Source: Nocardioides anomalus | Lineage (GTDB): Bacteria; Actinomycetota; Actinomycetes; Propionibacteriales; Nocardioidaceae | Direction of reading: 5' to 3' | DNA length: 64,000 nucleotides | Assembly: GCF_011046535.1 (NCBI RefSeq) | Contig: NZ_CP049257.1 | Location: 3,038,001 to 3,102,000, forward strand | Part shown: positions 56,247 through 64,000 of the stretch, in pieces | Layout: every line of letters starts with the position of its first letter | Position numbering within the stretch: position 1 is the stretch's first letter | Notes under the pieces: generated by a model | Told to the model about the DNA's origin: nothing | Databases searched by the model: none | The model's input: only the letters and a program-made list of their open reading frames with translations | Position numbers and translations under genes: made by a program

Positions 56247-56579
56247 GTGTTCGGGATCGGGCTGCCGGAGCTCGCCGTCATCATGCTGGTGGCGGTGCTC
56301 GTCTTCGGTCCCGACAAGCTGCCTGACTTCGCCCGCCAGGCCGGGCAGCTGATGCGCAAGGCCAAGCAGTTCGCCGACTCCGCCCGCGACGAGCTCCGCG
56401 AGGAGCTCGGCCCGGAGTACGCCGACCTCGAGCTGCGCGACCTCGACCCCCGCACCATCGTGCGCAAGCACATCATCGAGGCGATGAACGACGCCGAGGA
56501 GGACGCCAAGCCCAAGCGGCGCGGGCTGCGCCCGCTGCGCCCGGGCGAGCTCCCGCCGTACGACCTCGACGCGACCTGA
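56247..56579 (+). CDS. tatB: Twin-arginine translocase subunit TatB
   Basis: This 110-residue TatB protein has one N-terminal membrane helix (ELAVIMLVAVLVFGPDKLPD) followed by an amphipathic helix (AKQFADSARDELREELG). FGPDKLP is the family hinge. TatB recognises twin-arginine signal peptides with TatC. The start is GTG 56247. The basic C-terminal end (KPKRRGLRPLRPGE) is typical of actinobacterial TatB. The mrp-tatB neighbourhood is common in actinobacteria. Confidence 0.92.
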   Translation: MFGIGLPELAVIMLVAVLVFGPDKLPDFARQAGQLMRKAKQFADSARDELREELGPEYADLELRDLDPRTIVRKHIIEAMNDAEEDAKPKRRGLRPLRPGELPPYDLDAT

Positions 56580-56592
56580 GGTCCAGGCCGGG

Positions 56593-57294
56593 TCAGTCGG
56601 CGGTCACGCCGAGGTCGGCGTAGCGGAGCTGGTCGCCGGGCGCGAGGTGCCCGGCGTACCACCCGGCCAGGCCGGAGCGCTCCGGCGCGCTCACCCACGC
56701 GGTGTGCCCCGGGTCGTCCCAGGCCGGCTCCGGCTCGCGGCGCGGCAGCCAGACCTTGAAACCGAGCCGCTCCCCCTCCGCGCGCAGGCAGATCCGCCAG
56801 GGGAAGGCGCGCACCCGCTCGCCGTCCTGCGAGACCACGCCGCTCATGTCGAACTGACCCAGCGTGGTGAACTCCTGACCGCGCCAGCTGAGCAGGTTGA
56901 TCCACCACGTCGCGTGGCCGAAGACGTTCTTGGTCAGGGTCAGCGCCCGCAGCGGTCCGCCGTGGGGTCGGCTGACCCGCACGGCGAGGCCCTGCTGGTT
57001 GGACCAGTTCGTCTCGCGCACCCAGGTGGCGCACACGGTCTGGTCGCGGGCCGGGCGGGCGCCGCGCGGGACGAGCACCTGTCGGCGGTTCCAGAACGGC
57101 GGGACGACCCCGGTCGGCGCGAGGCCGGTGATGGTCACGCCCCGGCCCTCGGTCGCCACGGCGAACCGCTCGGGGCCGGACGTCAGGACCCGCCAGGCGA
57201 AGCCGGCGGGCGGCGCGGCACTGCCGACCGGGGCCGAGGCCGCCCCGGTGAGGAGCAGCAACCCGGCCACGAGGACTGGTCCCAGACGCCTCAT
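56593..57294 (-). CDS. Secreted protein of unknown function
   Basis: This 233-residue exported protein has a signal peptide (1-26, ending GSA). The mature part is rich in Trp and Arg (CATWVRETNWSNQQGLAVRV, FGHATWWINLLSWRG), with two cysteines (TVCATW and RICLRA) that may form a disulfide. I do not recognise a family; the appearance is of a beta-rich lectin-like or concanavalin-like domain. ATG 57294 overlaps the upstream gene's stop by 4 bp (ATGA), so the two genes are coupled. Confidence 0.6.
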   Translation of the reverse strand: MRRLGPVLVAGLLLLTGAASAPVGSAAPPAGFAWRVLTSGPERFAVATEGRGVTITGLAPTGVVPPFWNRRQVLVPRGARPARDQTVCATWVRETNWSNQQGLAVRVSRPHGGPLRALTLTKNVFGHATWWINLLSWRGQEFTTLGQFDMSGVVSQDGERVRAFPWRICLRAEGERLGFKVWLPRREPEPAWDDPGHTAWVSAPERSGLAGWYAGHLAPGDQLRYADLGVTAD

Positions 57295-57839
57295 GCGGCA
57301 GCCCCGGGTCGGGACTGCACGGCGGCCAGGTGAGCCGTGGCGACCAGGACCACCCGGGCCGCCGCGCCCGCGGCCAGCTCCACGAAGTCCGCGCCGACGC
57401 GCAGCAGCGTGCCGTCGTGGCGGCGGCCGTCGGTGAGGTGCAGCGCGCAGGGCTCGGCCCCGTCGGCCAGCCGGGCCAGGGCGGCGGTCAGGCTCAGCCG
57501 GGTCAGCGCCGGCCAGGCGACCTCGGGCACCGAGCGGTCGGAGACGCCGTGTGCGGCGGCGACGGCGTGGTGCGGCACCACCCACTCCTGACCGGGGCCG
57601 CGCAGCAGCGACCAGCCGTCGCCGACCCGGGTCAGGCGGCCGGTGACCGCCCCGACGCCGACCAGCTCCAGCGTGAGCTCGAGGTCGGTGCTGGCCACGA
57701 GCCGGGAGGACAGGGTGACCTCCTGGTACGCCGTGCGGCTGCGGTCGAGCAGGTCGGGCGCGCGCTCGGCGTCGTACAACGCCGCCGCCTGACCCTCGAG
57801 GTCGTCGAGGTAGGCGAAGAGCTCGTCCTCCCAGGCCAC
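57291..57839 (-). CDS. Conserved hypothetical protein
   Basis: This 182-residue cytoplasmic protein has an acidic helical N-terminus (WEDELFAYLDDLEGQAAALY) followed by strands (LELTLELVGVGAVTGRLTRV), including DGRRHDGTLLRVGADFVEL, an Sm/LSm- or ferredoxin-like beta pattern. Homologues are expected in actinobacteria next to tatB and the LysM gene, but no function is known to me. The start is GTG 57839. It is divergent from the LysM operon. Confidence 0.6.
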   Translation of the reverse strand: MAWEDELFAYLDDLEGQAAALYDAERAPDLLDRSRTAYQEVTLSSRLVASTDLELTLELVGVGAVTGRLTRVGDGWSLLRGPGQEWVVPHHAVAAAHGVSDRSVPEVAWPALTRLSLTAALARLADGAEPCALHLTDGRRHDGTLLRVGADFVELAAGAAARVVLVATAHLAAVQSRPGAAA

Positions 57840-57910
57840 CCCCCGACCCTGCCACGTCTCGGGCCTGTGGAGGAGGCCTTGACGCTTCGCGCCAACGAGC
57901 GTTGACTGAT

Positions 57911-57930
57911 GCAAACACAAGCAAACGCAA
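57911..57930. promoter_or_regulatory. Tandem 10-bp direct repeat upstream of the LysM operon
   Basis: GCAAACACAA (57911-57920) is followed at once by GCAAACGCAA (57921-57930), one mismatch apart and one helical turn long. It lies 11 bp before ATG 57941. BldC-family regulators bind AT-rich direct repeats like this, so an operator is plausible. The region is unusually A-rich. TTGACT (57902-57907) could be a -35. Confidence 0.5.
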
Positions 57931-57940
57931 GGATCTCGGG

Positions 57941-58612
57941 ATGTCGCCAGCCGATGCCGCACCGCGCACGCGGTGCCTCGCTGTCGCAGCCACCGGCACC
58001 GCGGCCGGCTGGGGGGCGGCCGCGGTGCTGGTCCGGGCGCTGGCCGGCACGGCGCCGGCCACGGCGGACCAGGCGCTGGTCCGGCTCTGCCTGGGCGCCC
58101 TGGTGCTGGCCGTGGCCTGGGGCTGGGTCCAGCTGCTGGCCGGTGTCGCCGACGCCTGGCGCGGCGCCGCACACCGGCCCGGCGCCGGGACCGCGTGCGC
58201 GGTGCGCCGACTGGCCCTGGTCGCGTGCGGCGCGGCCGTCACCGGCGGGCTGACCGCGCTCGGCGGCGTCGCCGGGGCGGACCCGGGCGTCGACCCGGGC
58301 GTCCACCCGGTCGTCCGGCACGACCGGCCGGTCGACGCGCTGCGCGGGCTGCCGCTCCCCGAGCGGGCCGTCGGCCCGGCGCACGTGCTCCGGGCCGACG
58401 TCGTCGTGGTCCGCGCCGGCGACACCCTCTGGCGACTGGCCGAGCGCCGCCTGCAACCGACCGCGTCCGACCGCGAGGTCACCGCGGCCTGGCACCGCCT
58501 CTACGCCGCCAACCGGTCCGTCGTCGGACCGGACCCCGACGTGCTCCACCCCGGGCAGGTCCTGCGACCCGCCCCACCAGTCACCACCACCACGAACGAG
58601 GAGGACCGATGA
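57941..58612 (+). CDS. LysM-domain membrane protein
   Basis: This 223-residue protein has an N-terminal region with two hydrophobic segments (WGAAAVLVRALAG and ALVLAVAWGWVQLLAG) and a third (LALVACGAAVTGGLTALGG). A C-terminal LysM-like domain follows (VVVRAGDTLWRLAERRL, YAANRSVVGPDPDVLHPGQV), which should bind peptidoglycan outside the cell. The start is ATG 57941, with a -10-like AAGGAT 6 nt upstream. The stop shares ATGA with the Rv3235-family gene. In this genus such genes often lie near secA, as here. Confidence 0.78.
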   Translation: MSPADAAPRTRCLAVAATGTAAGWGAAAVLVRALAGTAPATADQALVRLCLGALVLAVAWGWVQLLAGVADAWRGAAHRPGAGTACAVRRLALVACGAAVTGGLTALGGVAGADPGVDPGVHPVVRHDRPVDALRGLPLPERAVGPAHVLRADVVVVRAGDTLWRLAERRLQPTASDREVTAAWHRLYAANRSVVGPDPDVLHPGQVLRPAPPVTTTTNEEDR

Positions 58613-59103
58613 CCGTCACCCCGCTCCGCCGGGTCCCCCTGGCCTCGGTGCAGGGCACCCTGGCCCTGGACCTGACCCCCCGCCACGCGCCACCGGCCGT
58701 CGTGCGCCGGGCGGCGCGGGCCGTGGTCGCCGACGTCGTGCCGATCGACCCGCCCCGGCGCGACCACCTCGAGCAGTGGGTGCACCGCTTCGTGCAGGCC
58801 GCGGTGGAGATCGTCGGCGGCGACCGGCCCGTGAGCCAGCTGCTGCGCTGGACCTCCCGCGCCGTGCACGACGACCTGCACCGCCGCGCGGTCCTGGTCG
58901 CGCGGGCCGGCGGCCACGCCCCCGGCGTGCAGCGCGCCCAACCCGTCCGGCCGCTCGTGGTGAGCGTGCACACGAGCTTCCTCACCCCGCAGGTGGCCGA
59001 GGCCAGCGCCCGGGTGCGGTACGGCGCCCGCTCGCGCGCCGTCGCGGTGCGGTTCGAGCACCGCGAGGAGCACTGGGTGTGCACCGCGCTGGAGTTCGCC
59101 TGA
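58609..59103 (+). CDS. Rv3235 family protein
   Basis: This 164-residue protein matches the Rv3235 family: a basic, proline-rich N-terminus, then the helical region RDHLEQWVHRFVQAAVEIVG with RPVSQLLRWTS, and a C-terminal strand region (RSRAVAVRFEHREEHWVCTA). It is soluble and of unknown role. Its ATG overlaps the LysM stop by 4 bp. In Mycobacterium it lies close to secA1, matching the SecA fragment 4.7 kb away. Confidence 0.85.
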   Translation: MTVTPLRRVPLASVQGTLALDLTPRHAPPAVVRRAARAVVADVVPIDPPRRDHLEQWVHRFVQAAVEIVGGDRPVSQLLRWTSRAVHDDLHRRAVLVARAGGHAPGVQRAQPVRPLVVSVHTSFLTPQVAEASARVRYGARSRAVAVRFEHREEHWVCTALEFA

Positions 59104-59120
59104 GCGGCCCCGTCGCTCAG
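59100..59120. terminator. Candidate bidirectional terminator hairpin
   Basis: CTGAGCG (59100-59106) pairs with CGCTCAG (59114-59120) around a 7-nt loop. It spans the stops of two convergent genes. Short, without a T-tract. Confidence 0.5.
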
Positions 59121-59779
59121 ACGAAGGGGCGCACCCAGGTGGCGCGGCCCTCGTCGAGGGCGAGCTCGGCGTCGGCCGCGGCGGCGGCCTCGGGGTCGTG
59201 GGTGGCCAGCACCACCGCCGCACCCCGCTCGACCGCGGCCCGCAGTGCCCGGAGGACGACCTCGCGGTTGCCGCTGTCCAGCTCGCTGGTCGCCTCATCG
59301 GCCAACAACAGCTCCGGCCACGCCGCCAGGGCCCGGGCCACCGCCACCCGCTGCGCCTGACCACCCGACAGCTCCTCGACCAGGTGCTCGCCCCAGTCCC
59401 CGAGCCCGACGGTGTCCAGGGCCTCCCCAGCCCGGGCCGCGGCGTCGGCCGGGTCGTGGCCCTGGGCCAGCAGCGGCACCACCACGTTCTCGCGCGCGGT
59501 CAGCACCGCGGCCAGCCCGTTGCCCTGCGGGGCCAGCACCACCCCCCGCGCCGCCGCCTCCGGCCGCGTCCCCACCGGGGTGCCGTCGACCAGCACCCGC
59601 CCGCGGTCCGGGACCAGCGCCCCGGCCATCGCCCACAACAGCGTGGTCTTCCCCGCCCCCGACGGGCCGGTCACCGCCAGCACCCGTCCCGCCGGCACCA
59701 CCACACTCACGCCCTTCAGGGCGTCCACGTCGCCGTAGCGGACCTCGACGTCCGCCACTTCCAACCGGGGGACGGTCAC
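59117..59779 (-). CDS. ABC transporter ATP-binding protein (canonical)
   Basis: This 220-residue LolD/MacB-type ATPase has Walker A VTGPSGAGKTT (38-45), a canonical signature VEELSGGQAQRVAVARAL (near 135), Walker B ELLLADEATSELD and switch His in VVLATHDPEAA. It probably forms a heterodimer with the following ATPase to power the FtsX-like permease. The start is GTG 59779, sharing GTGA with the upstream stop. All three transporter genes are overlapping. Confidence 0.9.
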   Translation of the reverse strand: MTVPRLEVADVEVRYGDVDALKGVSVVVPAGRVLAVTGPSGAGKTTLLWAMAGALVPDRGRVLVDGTPVGTRPEAAARGVVLAPQGNGLAAVLTARENVVVPLLAQGHDPADAAARAGEALDTVGLGDWGEHLVEELSGGQAQRVAVARALAAWPELLLADEATSELDSGNREVVLRALRAAVERGAAVVLATHDPEAAAAADAELALDEGRATWVRPFV

Positions 59780-60684
59780 GATTCGTCCACCCCGTCCTGC
59801 TTCCCGGTCTGCTCCCCGTCGGCCTCGACGCGCAGGTGGTAGACGCCGTCCTCCAGCTCGAAGCGCACCAGGGTCCCGGGCGCGAGCAGCTCCAGGGCGT
59901 GACCGGGAAGCGGGAGGAACCCGTCGGCGGTCACCACGGCGTACTCCTCCCCCGCCCGACCCTCGCCCCCGATCCGGCCGTCGCGGATCGTCACCGTGCG
60001 CGGCACCCACCGCGCCACGTCCGCGTCGTGGGTCACCAGCACCACCGTCGTGCCGAGCTGCTGGTTCACCCTCGCCAACGCCGCCAGCACCAGCTCGCGC
60101 GCCCCGTGGTCCAACCGGCTGGTCGGCTCGTCCGCCAACAGCAACCCCGGCGCGGTGGCCAGCACCACCGCCAACGTCACCAGCTGCAGTTGGCCCGGGG
60201 TGAACGACGACAACGGCTCCCGACCCACGTCGGCCAGCCCCACCGTGCCCAACAGCTCCGGCGCCCCCGGAAGGTGCGCGTCGCCACCCGCGGCTCGGCG
60301 GGCGGCGTGCTGGGCGAACGCGATGTTCTCCTCCGCGGTCAGGAACGGCAGCAGGTTGCGCGCCGCGCCCTGCAGCATCAACGACACCCCCGACGCGTGC
60401 AACCGGTCCAGCTCCGGCTGCGCCGCCTTGGTCAGGTCCAGGTCACCCACCAGCACGCTGCCCGCGGTCGGCCGGAACAAGCCGGCCAGCAACGAGAGCA
60501 ACGTCGACTTCCCCGCGCCGGACGGACCCAGGAGCGCCACCATCTCCCCGGCCCGCACACTCAGGTCCACCCCCGCCAGCGCGGCCACGTCGCGCCCCTC
60601 ACCGCGGTACACGTGCACCAGCCCCCGTGTGCGCACGCTCAGGCCTCGACGGGCCGGCGGCGCAGCAGCCGTCTCGAGCAGCAT
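59776..60684 (-). CDS. ABC transporter ATP-binding protein with non-canonical signature
   Basis: This 302-residue ATPase has Walker A LLGPSGAGKST (53-60), Walker B GLLLADEPTSRLD and a switch His in VVLVTHDAD. The LSGGQ position reads SSFTPGQLQLVTLA (near 157), a degenerate signature. Compared with ordinary ATPases it carries an extra C-terminal 60-70 residues (EEYAVVTADGFLPLPGHALE). It is the likely partner of the canonical ATPase. ATG 60684 overlaps the permease stop by 1 bp (TGATG). Substrate is unknown. Confidence 0.87.
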   Translation of the reverse strand: MLLETAAAPPARRGLSVRTRGLVHVYRGEGRDVAALAGVDLSVRAGEMVALLGPSGAGKSTLLSLLAGLFRPTAGSVLVGDLDLTKAAQPELDRLHASGVSLMLQGAARNLLPFLTAEENIAFAQHAARRAAGGDAHLPGAPELLGTVGLADVGREPLSSFTPGQLQLVTLAVVLATAPGLLLADEPTSRLDHGARELVLAALARVNQQLGTTVVLVTHDADVARWVPRTVTIRDGRIGGEGRAGEEYAVVTADGFLPLPGHALELLAPGTLVRFELEDGVYHLRVEADGEQTGKQDGVDES

Positions 60685-63600
60685 CAGCCCCCCTCCCGGA
60701 TCCGGTCGTAACGCGCCCGGCCCACGGTCCAGCGCGAGGCCACCACCGCGACGACCAGGAGGAGCAGCAGGGCCGCAGCCGCTGCGGCCAGGACCAGGGC
60801 CCACGGCGTCGAGAAGTCGGTGGTGTCCACCTCGGGCGCCTCGGTGAACTGGCGCACCGCGGGCAGCGCGACCACGGCCGCGACCACCCCGCAGGCCGCG
60901 CCGGCCACCGCGCCGGTGACGACCACGGGGAGCTGGCCCAGCAGCTCGAGGCGGCGCACGGCGCGGTCGGGCAACCCGGCCATGCGCAGCGCGGCGAGGT
61001 CGGTGGCCCGGGCCCGCCAGGAGGTCGCGGTCGCCACGACCATCACCAGCACGGTCACCAGGACCGCGGCGCCGCCGACGAGGACCGAGAGGGCCAGGCT
61101 CCACGCGGCCGGCGTCGCGTCGTACGTCGTGCGCAGCTCCCCGACCGACGTGACGTCGCCGAGCTCGACGCCGCGGGCGCGCAGCTCCTCGCGCACGGAG
61201 TCCAGGGCCCCGGCGTCGTCGGACCACACCTGCACGGAGTCGGTGGCCTCGAGCTCGTCGGAGCGGCGCAGCAGCCCGTCGAGGTCGACCAGGCGCGCGC
61301 CGGTCGTGCCGCCGGGCAGGCGCGGCAGCCGCCCGACCACCGTCATCGGGACGTCCCCGCCCAGGCCGGCCGCGGCGAAGTCGTCGTCCACGACGGTGGT
61401 CACCACCGCGGGCACCGGGTCGGGAACCCACGCGTTGAGCAGGAACGGCGGCGCCGAGCCGGTGGTCGCGGCGTTGAGGCCCAGGGCGCCGTCGGCGTCG
61501 ACGTACGGCTCGACCACGCCGCCGTCCCCGCTCGCGCGGCGCCAGCCGCCCGCCCCGCCGAGGTCGACCGGCTGCCCGGACAGGCTCAGGTCGTGCGGGA
61601 CCACGGTGCCGGACACCTCGAGCCCGGGCGGCGTCTTCAGCCCGAGGCCGGTGACGACGCAGCCCTCGGCACAGGGCACGTACGCCGAGAACGGCACCGA
61701 GCCCGCGGTGGTCGGCGTCGCCACCAGGTCGACGCGCGGGGTGCTGCCCGAGGGCAGCCGCACCTGGAGCTGCAGCGTGGTCGCGGCCGCCTGGCTCACC
61801 CCCACGCCCCGGAAGCTCAGGTCGGCGTCGACCGTGCCGCTCAGCTCGGCGCCGGTCAGCGTCAGGGGCGCCACGTCGGGTGCCTCGACGTCCTCCCAGT
61901 CGACCCGCCCGGGGTCGCTCAGGGGGAACGACGCCGTGCGGGCGAAGGCGACCGGGTCGACGGCCAGGGTCGGCCCGGCCCCGGCGCCGGCCGAGGTGCG
62001 CAGCACCGGGGTGAGGTGCTGACCGTCGGGGTCGGCCGCCGCCACCGCGGCGATGACGTCGGAGACCTCGCTCGCCTGCACGTCCATCGCGTAGCGGGCG
62101 CCGTTGGCCTGCTCGGCGGCGTTCTCGCGGTTGTGCTGGCCGGTCACCAGCGCGTCGACGCAGAAGACGAGGAGGGCGACGCCGACGACCACCATGACCA
62201 GGACCCGTCGGGTGGCCGGGCGGCGCACCGCGCTCACCAGGCCGGCCGCGGCCACCGCGTGCCCGCCGCGCAGCAGCCGGCGCACCACGAGGAGGGTGGC
62301 CGGTCGCAGACCGCGGGCCAGCAGCAGGGCGGCGGCGACGGCCAGCAGGGTGGGGGCCAGCGTGGCCAGCGGGCCCTCGAGCGTGCCGGAGACGAGCGCG
62401 ACCACGGCGGTGAGCGAGAAGGCGACGAGCACGACCTCGACGACGCCCGTGCGGCCACGCGGCGGGACCGCCCTCAGCAGCGAGCCGACCGGCTCGCGCA
62501 CCGCGCGCAGCGTCGCCACGAGGACGACGAGGGCCACCGCGAACGCCGCGGCAACCGCGGAGACCAGGTAGGCGTCGGGCGCCTCGAGCGGGACCGGCAC
62601 GGGGAACATGACGGCGGCGATCGCGCGCACCAGCACGGGGGCCAGCAGGGCTCCCGCGAGGACGCCGGCCAGGGTCAGCGGGAGCAGCTCGGCCAGCAGG
62701 TACGTCGCGGCGCCGCGCCGGCCGCGACCGCGCAGCCGGGCCAGGGCGAGCTCCCCGCGCCGGTCGTCACCGGCGGCCACCAGCACCATCCACAGCACGA
62801 CGGCGACGAGCACGAGGAGCTGGACCGACAGCACGACGACGGTGGTGCGGCCCTGGTCATCGCCGGTCGCCACCTCCCTGGCGAAGCTCGGCACGCTGCT
62901 GGTCACGCTGACCGGGGCTCCGGCGTCGGGTCGGCGGAGCTGCTCGGCGAGGCGGGCGACGGCGGGACCGAGGCGCAGCAGCTCGTCGTGGTCCACCGAT
63001 GGGCCCAGGGGGAAGGCCGCCCCGTTGGTGACCGTGCCCCAGGCGTCTCCGGGGCGGGGGCCGTCCATGGTCGCCGGCGCGGTCACCCAGTCGTCGGTCA
63101 GGACACCGCGGTCCATGTCGACGACACCGACCCGGCCCTGCAGCGGGGCGGCCAGCCAGTCCGGGTCGCCGGACGGCTCGTAGACGCCGACGACGCTCAC
63201 CCGCCCGTGGGCGGGCGGGCTGGGCGAGACCGGGTCCCGCGGCTCGTCCACCCGCACGCGCGCGCCGAGCGCCCAGCCGTTCTGCTCGGCGTCCGGCACG
63301 CTCACCATGACCTCACCCGCCTCGGACGGGCAGCGGCCCTGCACCACGTGCAGCCGCGTGCAGGCGTCGGCCACCGTGTAGAGCCGGGTCCCGATGGCGG
63401 TCCCTCCGCTCGGGCGGGTGGCCGAGACCTGCACGTAGCGGTAGGCCCGCGGCGCCGAGAACGACGCCCGGACGCCGGCCGGCACCAGCCCCTCGAGCTC
63501 CTCGGGGTCGCGGTCCTGTCCCCGCAGGACCAGACCCCGCTCCGGCGCGGTGGCGCCGGCGAGCACGGAGCCGGCGTACGCCTGCTCCATGGCCCGCTGG

Positions 63601-63695
63601 TAGAGCGGGCCGAGCCCCAGGCTGGTGGTCAGCAGGGCGGCCAGCGCCACCAGCGACAGCGCCTGCAGGCGGCGGTGGCGGATCCTGCTCCACAC
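60684..63695 (-). CDS. FtsX-like ABC transporter permease (large, fused)
   Basis: This 1003-residue membrane protein has an N-terminal helix (LSLVALAALLTTSLGLG), a large extracellular domain, then groups of helices (VVVLSVQLLVLVAVVLWMVL, VAAALLLARGL) and a C-terminal FtsX-type block (VLVGGAAVLVTVLVMVVATA, TSWRARATDLAALRMAGLPD). This resembles a two-FtsX-domain permease of MacB-like exporters that act on substrates from outside the membrane. Start GTG 63695 has GGGAGG about 9 nt upstream. It probably exports a lipid, peptide or signal, but nothing indicates which. Confidence 0.85.
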   Translation of the reverse strand: MWSRIRHRRLQALSLVALAALLTTSLGLGPLYQRAMEQAYAGSVLAGATAPERGLVLRGQDRDPEELEGLVPAGVRASFSAPRAYRYVQVSATRPSGGTAIGTRLYTVADACTRLHVVQGRCPSEAGEVMVSVPDAEQNGWALGARVRVDEPRDPVSPSPPAHGRVSVVGVYEPSGDPDWLAAPLQGRVGVVDMDRGVLTDDWVTAPATMDGPRPGDAWGTVTNGAAFPLGPSVDHDELLRLGPAVARLAEQLRRPDAGAPVSVTSSVPSFAREVATGDDQGRTTVVVLSVQLLVLVAVVLWMVLVAAGDDRRGELALARLRGRGRRGAATYLLAELLPLTLAGVLAGALLAPVLVRAIAAVMFPVPVPLEAPDAYLVSAVAAAFAVALVVLVATLRAVREPVGSLLRAVPPRGRTGVVEVVLVAFSLTAVVALVSGTLEGPLATLAPTLLAVAAALLLARGLRPATLLVVRRLLRGGHAVAAAGLVSAVRRPATRRVLVMVVVGVALLVFCVDALVTGQHNRENAAEQANGARYAMDVQASEVSDVIAAVAAADPDGQHLTPVLRTSAGAGAGPTLAVDPVAFARTASFPLSDPGRVDWEDVEAPDVAPLTLTGAELSGTVDADLSFRGVGVSQAAATTLQLQVRLPSGSTPRVDLVATPTTAGSVPFSAYVPCAEGCVVTGLGLKTPPGLEVSGTVVPHDLSLSGQPVDLGGAGGWRRASGDGGVVEPYVDADGALGLNAATTGSAPPFLLNAWVPDPVPAVVTTVVDDDFAAAGLGGDVPMTVVGRLPRLPGGTTGARLVDLDGLLRRSDELEATDSVQVWSDDAGALDSVREELRARGVELGDVTSVGELRTTYDATPAAWSLALSVLVGGAAVLVTVLVMVVATATSWRARATDLAALRMAGLPDRAVRRLELLGQLPVVVTGAVAGAACGVVAAVVALPAVRQFTEAPEVDTTDFSTPWALVLAAAAAALLLLLVVAVVASRWTVGRARYDRIREGG

Positions 63696-63799
63696 GCCAG
63701 CACGCCTCCCGCCCGATCCGACCTGCGCAGACGCTAGTCGGACCGGGCGGTCAGGAGGTCACGGTCAGGACACGATCCTCGCCCGACCGCGCCACGGGC

Positions 63800-64000
63800 T
63801 CAGCCGCCCGCGGCGCGGGCGGTGAGGCCGGTCGGACCGCCGGGGCGGCCGTGGCACATCTTGTACTTCTTGCCCGAGCCGCAGGGGCACTGGGCGTTGC
63901 GACCGACCTTGGCGAACGGGTCGTCCTCGGTCTTGACCGCACCGGCCTTGACCTCGGCCTCGCCGTCCTCGGAGGGCGCGGAGTAGGAGAGGTTCTGCGG
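63800..64000 (-). CDS. secA: Preprotein translocase SecA, C-terminus (partial)
   Basis: The last 66 codons of a minus-strand gene read through to a TGA at 63800. They include [20 protein letters not shown] and [14 protein letters not shown], a CxCx8CH zinc motif (SEC-C) of SecA that binds SecB or ribosomes. A flexible acidic linker precedes it, as is usual for SecA. The rest of the gene lies beyond the right edge. The position near Rv3235 and TatB genes fits the conserved actinobacterial order around secA1. Some other proteins also carry SEC-C, so the assignment rests on the tail and context. Confidence 0.82.
   Translation of the reverse strand, partial: PQNLSYSAPSEDGEAEVKAGAVKTEDDPFAKVGRNAQCPCGSGKKYKMCHGRPGGPTGLTARAAGG

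Noticed and set aside
60627..63737. A 1036-codon plus-strand open frame
   Set aside because: It is antisense to the FtsX-like permease and has a biased Arg/Gly/His composition with no family motifs.

Overview
The window is chromosomal DNA from a very high-GC actinobacterium. Gene content and local order point to the Nocardioidaceae, most likely Nocardioides or a close relative. The clues are DUF3107, DUF5302, DUF6752, DUF6758 and Rv3235-family proteins, mycobacterium-like blocks around moeZ/rhlE and Rv3235/secA, many GTG starts, and leaderless promoters in which a TAnnnT hexamer lies 6-8 nt before the start codon. The species assignment is inference. I saw no tRNA, rRNA, CRISPR array, transposase or phage gene.

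Region 1 (1-15.8 kb) is a nitrogen-heterocycle catabolism island. An incomplete hydantoinase/oxoprolinase-A gene lies at the left edge. A minus-strand run reads xanthine/uracil permease, then molybdenum hydroxylase FAD, 2Fe-2S and Mo subunits, a CoxG-like SRPBCC protein, an amidase, a GH51 arabinofuranosidase and a GntR regulator. Almost every junction in this run is a 4-bp start/stop overlap. Divergent from the permease is a DUF2877-FdrA-DUF1116 operon, the proposed oxamate carbamoyltransferase set of allantoin breakdown. Together they fit uptake, hydroxylation and opening of a purine-like or cyclic-amide ring, followed by carbamoyl transfer.

Region 2 (15.8-22.3 kb) resembles the mycobacterial moeZ-TetR-DUF3107-ferritin-like-RhlE block. 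The TetR gene has an apparent frameshift, and a 665-bp gene-free stretch carries three separate inverted-repeat structures. Region 3 (22.3-31.4 kb) holds housekeeping genes: adenine/adenosine deaminase, L,D-transpeptidase, ParA-like ATPase, SDR, PIN and PHP proteins, DUF6758 (also with a probable frameshift), a histidine phosphatase, a CASTOR/POLLUX-like channel and an MFS transporter.

Region 4 (31.4-53.1 kb) is rich in exported proteins. It has two paralogous phospholipase-D-like proteins, two endonuclease/exonuclease/phosphatase-family proteins, a duplicated HAD acid phosphatase, a metallophosphoesterase, a zincin-like protein, two lipoproteins and a GH43 protein. Between them lie peptide and MFS transporters, a MaoC dehydratase and an acyl-CoA dehydrogenase. 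A three-gene cluster encodes a sulfotransferase, a coiled-coil DUF6752 protein and a LicD-methyltransferase fusion, and may modify surface glycans. Two decayed loci (37.8-38.4 and 39.4-39.9 kb) lie here.

Region 5 (53.1-64 kb) carries a PRC/MgtE_N/CBS protein with DUF1003, Mrp, TatB, a LysM protein plus an Rv3235-family protein, an ABC exporter (two ATPases and a 1003-residue FtsX-like permease), and the C-terminus of SecA at the right edge.
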